Positions 60,229 to 64,000 of a DNA stretch of 64,000 bases are shown here, piece after piece. The translations under genes were made by a program, and so were the position numbers. The notes below the pieces were generated by a model. It saw only the letters and a program-made list of their open reading frames with translations. It was not told the origin of the DNA and made no database searches. Location of the stretch: positions 1 through 64,000 of the forward strand of contig JADJPB010000012.1 of the NCBI GenBank assembly GCA_016713445.1, written 5' to 3'. Origin of the DNA: Bacteroidota bacterium (lineage in GTDB: Bacteria > Bacteroidota > Bacteroidia > AKYH767-A > OLB10). How positions within the stretch are numbered: the first letter of the stretch is position 1; every line of letters starts with the position of its first letter.

Positions 60229-60714
60229 ATGAAAAAATCAATCATTCTTGCCACTTGTGGAATGTTATTCGCAGCTACAATGGTAAACGCTCAAACGGAT
60301 AAAGCAATGAGCAAACCAGCAACTCCAGCAGCTACCCAAGTAGCTACTCCTGCTGAAAACAAAAATGCGGCTGAAATGACTTTCGGTAACGAAGAATTCA
60401 ATTTTGGAACCATTAAACAAGGTGAATCCGTTACGCACGAATTTACTTTTGCGAACGATGGCAAAGAAGATTTGATCATCACTAATGCGCAAGGATCTTG
60501 CGGTTGTACTGTTCCATTGTATCCAAAAGAGCCCATTAAAAAAGGTGCTACAGGAACTATTAAAGTAACTTTTAATTCTGCTGGTAAAATGGGAATGCAA
60601 GATAAAACGGTTACTATTACTTCTAACGCAAAGAACAGTCCTCGTATCCTTCATTTGAAAGGTACCGTTGAAGCCCCTGCTGCTCAGCCAGCAAATGCTA
60701 CTCCTTCTAAATAA
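60229..60714 (+). CDS. Secreted DUF1573 protein (second of a pair)
   Basis: Intact, 161 residues. Signal peptide SIILATCGMLFAATMVNAQ, then an Ala/Pro-rich linker (PATPAATQVATPAENKNAA) and the DUF1573 domain: NEEFNFGTIKQGESVTHEFT, LIITNAQGSCGCTVPLYPKE, KTVTITSNAKNSPRILHLKG. It matches the preceding protein in the core but has the linker in addition. The short gap suggests co-transcription. Function unknown. Confidence 0.9.
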   Translation: MKKSIILATCGMLFAATMVNAQTDKAMSKPATPAATQVATPAENKNAAEMTFGNEEFNFGTIKQGESVTHEFTFANDGKEDLIITNAQGSCGCTVPLYPKEPIKKGATGTIKVTFNSAGKMGMQDKTVTITSNAKNSPRILHLKGTVEAPAAQPANATPSK

Positions 60715-60732
60715 TACTATTAGTAAAAAGAT

Positions 60733-60767
60733 TAATTTTGTAATCCCGGCTCGAAAGGCCGGGATTA
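60733..60767 (+). promoter_or_regulatory. -7 box followed by a GC-rich hairpin before the aminotransferase gene
   Basis: TAATTTTG at 60733-60740 matches TAnnTTTG. It is directly followed by TAATCCCGGC-tcgaaag-GCCGGGATTA (60741-60767) and then ATATTTTAAAAAC. The hairpin may end the DUF1573 transcript or lie in the 5' leader of the next gene. Both are possible. Confidence 0.55.
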
Positions 60768-60780
60768 ATATTTTAAAAAC

Positions 60781-61980
60781 ATGCCTCAGATCTCTAATAA
60801 AGGACTCAGAATGCCCCCAAGTCCTATTCGAAAATTGGTTCCTTATGCCGATGCAGCCCGTAAAAGGGGGGTTCATATCTACCATTTAAATATCGGTCAA
60901 CCTGATATCCATACCCCTGATTCTATGATGAATACAATCAGAAATATCGACTTGAAGGTGATTGAATATAGCCATTCAGCCGGTATTGAGTCGTATCGTA
61001 AGAAATTGGTGGGGTATTATGCAAAATATGGAATCAACCTAAACTGGGAAGAAATTTTAATTACCACCGGAGGTTCTGGAAGCTATTGAAATCGCTATGA
61101 TGTCTTGCTTAAATTCAGGCGATGAAGTGATTATTCAGAGCCATATTATGCCAATTATAACGGATTTAGTACGCAGGCTAATGTAGTAGTTAAACCTATC
61201 GCTTCAAGTATTAGAACCGGTTTTGCTTTGCCGCCCATAGAAGAGTTTGAGAATGCAATCACAGAAAAAACCAAAGCAATCTTAATTTGTAATCCTGGAA
61301 ATCCAACTGGATATTTATACACAAAGTCTGAATTAGAAACACTCCGAAAGATTGTATTAAAACATGATCTGTATCTTTTTTCGGATGAAGTGTATCGAGA
61401 ATTTTGTTACGATGGACGTGAAGTGATGTCTTCTATGAATTTAGAAGGACTTGAACAGAATGTGGTGATGGTCGACAGTGTATCCAAAAGATATAGTGCT
61501 TGTGGTGTGAGAGTAGGGGCACTGATAACTAGAAATAAAGATGTCTTTAATGCCGCATTGCGATTTGCTCAAGCCAGACTTAGTCCACCTACTTTAGGAC
61601 AAATAGCATCGGAAGCAGCGATTGATACTCCTGATTCCTATTTTGAAGAGGTACATAAAGAATATGTAGCACGTCGCGATTTCGTGGTAGAGGCATTAAA
61701 TAAAATGGATGGAGTTTTCTGTCCTAAACCAAGTGGTGCCTTTTACTGCATGGCAGAGCTTCCAGTTGATGATGCCGATAAGTTTTGTCAATGGTTGTTG
61801 GAGTCTTTTAACAACCAAGGTCATACTGTAATGCTCGCTCCTGCAAGTGGATTTTATTCAGTTCCTGAATTAGGAAAACATCAGGTAAGAATCGCCTATG
61901 TTTTAAAACTAGAATCCCTGGAGAAAGCCATGGAGTGTTTGGACGAAGCATTAAAAGTATATCCTGGTAGAACGATTTAG
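60781..61980 (+). CDS. PLP-dependent aminotransferase, class I/II (frame-disrupted)
   Basis: Fold type I aminotransferase. NIGQPDIHTPDSMMNTIRNI and EYSHSAGIESYRKKLVGYYA are the N-terminal signatures. AILICNPGNPTGYLYTKSEL has the Asn that contacts PLP, LFSDEVYREFCYDG the Asp-x-x-Tyr, and VMVDSVSKRYSACGVRVGAL the PLP lysine. RIAYVLKLESLEKAMECLDE has the Arg that binds the substrate carboxylate. Shifts near 61080 and 61140 split 60781-61089, a bridging piece and 61228-61980. About 400 codons. It belongs with aspartate/tyrosine/alanine aminotransferases. The exact substrate is unclear. Confidence 0.88.
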
Positions 61981-62194
61981 TTATTCGTCTAAAGTTTGGA
62001 GTGGAGTTTATCCTGATTTTTTTTTCTCGGAGATAACACTTGCATTTATTCCTCTTGTTTGAGTCTTGTTTCTGAAGAAATTGAAACTTTAGTTTTATAA
62101 GTGTTTGCTAAGGTGTCCGTTAGATGGGTTTATTTTCAATACTTAAATGTTAATATTTATAAATTCAATCTCTTTTTAGCGCGTACTCATCCAA

Positions 62195-62202
62195 TAGATT
62201 TG
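62195..62202 (+). promoter_or_regulatory. -7 promoter box of the glycosyltransferase gene
   Basis: TAGATTTG matches TAnnTTTG, 25 bp before the ATG at 62228. The spacer from 61981 holds nothing else that I can support. Confidence 0.5.
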
Positions 62203-62227
62203 TGTGTTTAGCAACGATCCATTGAAG

Positions 62228-63361
62228 ATGCCAGCCTTAGAAGTAGAGTTAATAAATCAAATCGTCTTAATAGTACTCGGTGGAGCAACTCTTGTTCAAC
62301 TTTATTATTTGTTGATGGGGATGTCAGGTCCTTCGTTTTTTAAAAAATCGGAAGTGTCCACGAATTCCTTCAATCCTCCGGTAACTGTCGTGATCTGTGC
62401 TAGAAATGAACTAAAGAATTTGCGCAGTTTTTTGCCTTCTATCCTCGATCAAAGTTATCCAGAATATCAAGTAGTAGTTGTGAATGATTGCTCTTGGGAT
62501 GAATCTTCAAAGTATCTTGAAGAAATGGAGGACGCATATCCAAATTTGAAAGTAGTTACACTCAAAGAGCAAGAGAAATACCAACATGGGAAGAAATTCG
62601 CACTTACCCTGGGTATAAAAGCCGCAGCTCATGAATATTTATTATTGACCGATGCCGATTGCAAACCTGCCTCTAAGAATTGGATCCGTTCGATGGTGCA
62701 AGGATTTTCGAATGAAAAGGAAATGGTCATTTCTTACGGTGCCTATAATAATGAGCCCGGGATTTTAAGTAAGTGGATACGATTCGATACGGTCATGAAT
62801 GCAATGCTTTACCTAAGTCGAGCGTTAGTAGGTAAAGCTTATATGGGAGTCGGAAGGAACTTGGCTTATACCAAATCACTCTTCTTTAAAAATAAAGGTT
62901 TCGCAAAACATTATCATATTATGTCAGGTGATGACGACCTTTTTGTGAACGAAACTTCTAATCATAAAAACACTTCTGTAATTCTTGATCCAGATGCTTT
63001 TACCTTTTCTAAGCCGAAAACATCACTTTTTACCTGGATTTGGCAAAAAAAACGTCATATGAGCACAGGGAAATACTATAGAGGTAGCGATCGCGGATTC
63101 ATTGGCGGCTATTTCTTTAGCTTGTTTTTGTTCTGGTTTACTATAATTCTTGCATTTATCTTGAAACTAAACTGGATGCTCATCGTAGGAATGATTGCAA
63201 TACGTCTTATGACTCAAATGATAATTTGTTGGAAAGGATTTAAAGCATTGGGTGAAAAAGACCTGATGTTATTTCTTCCTGTTTTTGATATCATCACTGC
63301 TTTCGCTTATCCTCTCTTAGCTGTTTCTAATCTATTCATCAAAACCAAATCCTGGAAATAA
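62228..63361 (+). CDS. Membrane-bound family 2 glycosyltransferase
   Basis: I start at the ATG at 62228 (MPALEVELINQIVLIVLGGA), downstream of the promoter box. The frame also opens with a GTG at 62204. One membrane helix at the N-terminus, then a GT-A domain: VTVVICARNELKNLRSFLPS, VVVNDCSWDESSKYLEEMED, metal-binding DxD in LLLTDADCKPASKNW, acceptor-side GDDDLFVNE and WQKKRHMSTGKYY (Q/RxxRW-like motif). Two or three helices close the protein. It probably builds a surface polysaccharide or glycolipid from nucleotide sugars. The stop overlaps the sigma-factor start as TAATG. Confidence 0.87.
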   Translation: MPALEVELINQIVLIVLGGATLVQLYYLLMGMSGPSFFKKSEVSTNSFNPPVTVVICARNELKNLRSFLPSILDQSYPEYQVVVVNDCSWDESSKYLEEMEDAYPNLKVVTLKEQEKYQHGKKFALTLGIKAAAHEYLLLTDADCKPASKNWIRSMVQGFSNEKEMVISYGAYNNEPGILSKWIRFDTVMNAMLYLSRALVGKAYMGVGRNLAYTKSLFFKNKGFAKHYHIMSGDDDLFVNETSNHKNTSVILDPDAFTFSKPKTSLFTWIWQKKRHMSTGKYYRGSDRGFIGGYFFSLFLFWFTIILAFILKLNWMLIVGMIAIRLMTQMIICWKGFKALGEKDLMLFLPVFDIITAFAYPLLAVSNLFIKTKSWK

Positions 63362-64000
63362 TGGCTGGCACATCTACCCTTCAACCTGCTTCAAAGAAAA
63401 GCAGTAGTAAATCAACAAAAGCTTCCACTGAGGAAATTGTTAAGCCCTTGGTAGAAGAGACTGATAGCGAAATTCAGCATTTGTCTGATAAAGCCATTAA
63501 AGATTATAAGATGGTGCGTCGTGCCGTCGATCATGGCGATCAAAAAGCGTACGCAGAGCTGATGGCTCGTTACAAAGATTCTATTTATTACATGCTTCTC
63601 AAGATGGTGAATAACCGTGATGATGCTGAGGATTTAACAATAGAAGCTTTCGGAAAAGCTTTTAGAAATATTAACCAATATACTCCGGATTATGCTTTCA
63701 GTACGTGGTTGTTTAAAATAGCAACGAATAATTGTATTGATTTCATTCGCAAGAAAAGAAAATTGATGTTGTCTATCGATCGTGGTTTTGAAAATGAAGA
63801 TGGTCAAGATATCACACTTGAAATTAAGTCGGAAGGACCTTCTCCTGACGATGTAATGATGAAGAAACAAAAGGTGTTGATGATGAAGGATGTGGTGGAG
63901 AAATTAAAACCTCGTTACCGCCGTCTTGTTGAATTGCGCTATTATCAAGAGTTGTCTTATGAAGAGATTGCTGAAGAATTGAAACTTCCCTTAGGAACTG
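63361..64000 (+). CDS. Sigma-70 family RNA polymerase sigma factor, 3' end cut by window
   Basis: Starts MAGTSTLQPASKKSSSKSTK, a low-complexity lead of about 50 residues. Sigma region 2 reads RAVDHGDQKAYAELMARYKD, MLLKMVNNRDDAEDLTIEAF, YAFSTWLFKIATNNCIDFIR, and region 4 YRRLVELRYYQELSYEEIAE, ending at LPLGT at the window edge. No region 3, so an ECF-type factor. No anti-sigma gene is seen within the window. The start overlaps the glycosyltransferase stop by 1 bp, which suggests translational coupling. Confidence 0.9.
   Translation, partial: MAGTSTLQPASKKSSSKSTKASTEEIVKPLVEETDSEIQHLSDKAIKDYKMVRRAVDHGDQKAYAELMARYKDSIYYMLLKMVNNRDDAEDLTIEAFGKAFRNINQYTPDYAFSTWLFKIATNNCIDFIRKKRKLMLSIDRGFENEDGQDITLEIKSEGPSPDDVMMKKQKVLMMKDVVEKLKPRYRRLVELRYYQELSYEEIAEELKLPLGT

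Overview
The window comes from a low-GC member of the phylum Bacteroidota. The evidence is: several secreted proteins with PKD or SprB-type repeats and type A C-terminal sorting domains of the type IX secretion system (T9SS); TAnnTTTG -7 promoter boxes in front of many genes, sometimes with a TTTG -33 box 19 bp upstream; and Bacteroidota-style families (GlmU-like nucleotidyltransferase, fused E1 alpha-beta 2-oxoacid dehydrogenase, paired DUF1573 proteins). I cannot name a genus.

The sequence has many reading-frame breaks. Housekeeping genes that must work (ftsH, dnaE, birA, deaD) are each full length but split by single-base shifts or an in-frame stop. Breaks are densest in the first 6 kb (TPR-like gene, GlmU-like gene, lon) and fall to about one per gene or none further right. 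I read most of these as consensus errors in the assembly, not biological decay, and annotate whole genes across the breaks.

Layout. 1-6 kb: a broken TPR-like protein, a GlmU-like enzyme and Lon protease. 6.3-8.5 kb: a secreted hydrolase/PKD protein and a repeat-rich spacer. 8.5-10.5 kb: fused E1 dehydrogenase. 10.4-17 kb (minus strand): rsfS-ftsH-LUD protein-DUF2007-cdsA-patatin lipase, probably one transcription unit, divergent from birA. 17-19.5 kb: birA, an SRPBCC protein, pyrE and a NUDIX hydrolase. 20-34 kb: T9SS cargo (PKD protein, cupredoxin, a giant SprB-repeat surface protein of over 2,200 codons) mixed with an NlpC/P60 hydrolase and a thiolase. 34-42.6 kb: DEAD-box helicase, guaA and a periplasmic-binding lipoprotein on the plus strand; an M14 peptidase, rpsP and rimM on the minus strand. 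42.7-45.4 kb: an accessory patch with a small lipoprotein, a DUF2247-like protein and a HepT/MntA toxin-antitoxin pair flanked by two broken copies of another antitoxin gene. 45.6-52 kb: dnaE, trxA, a DUF58 protein and an MFS transporter. 52-55.5 kb: a CotH-family T9SS protein and a secreted unknown. 55.7-58 kb: tRNA-Asp carrying a 2.1-kb island that encodes an AbiE toxin-antitoxin pair between 17-bp repeats of the tRNA 3' end. 58-64 kb: two tandem polytopic membrane paralogues of unknown function, two DUF1573 proteins, an aminotransferase, a family 2 glycosyltransferase and a sigma factor cut by the window edge.

The points most worth follow-up are the minimal integrase-less AbiE island in tRNA-Asp with its paired operator-like palindromes, the HepT/MntA pair between antitoxin remnants, the tandem six-helix membrane proteins with a conserved DDxFxxHE motif, the T9SS-targeted cupredoxin, and two families of intergenic repeats, one of which appears to have inserted into a copy of the other.
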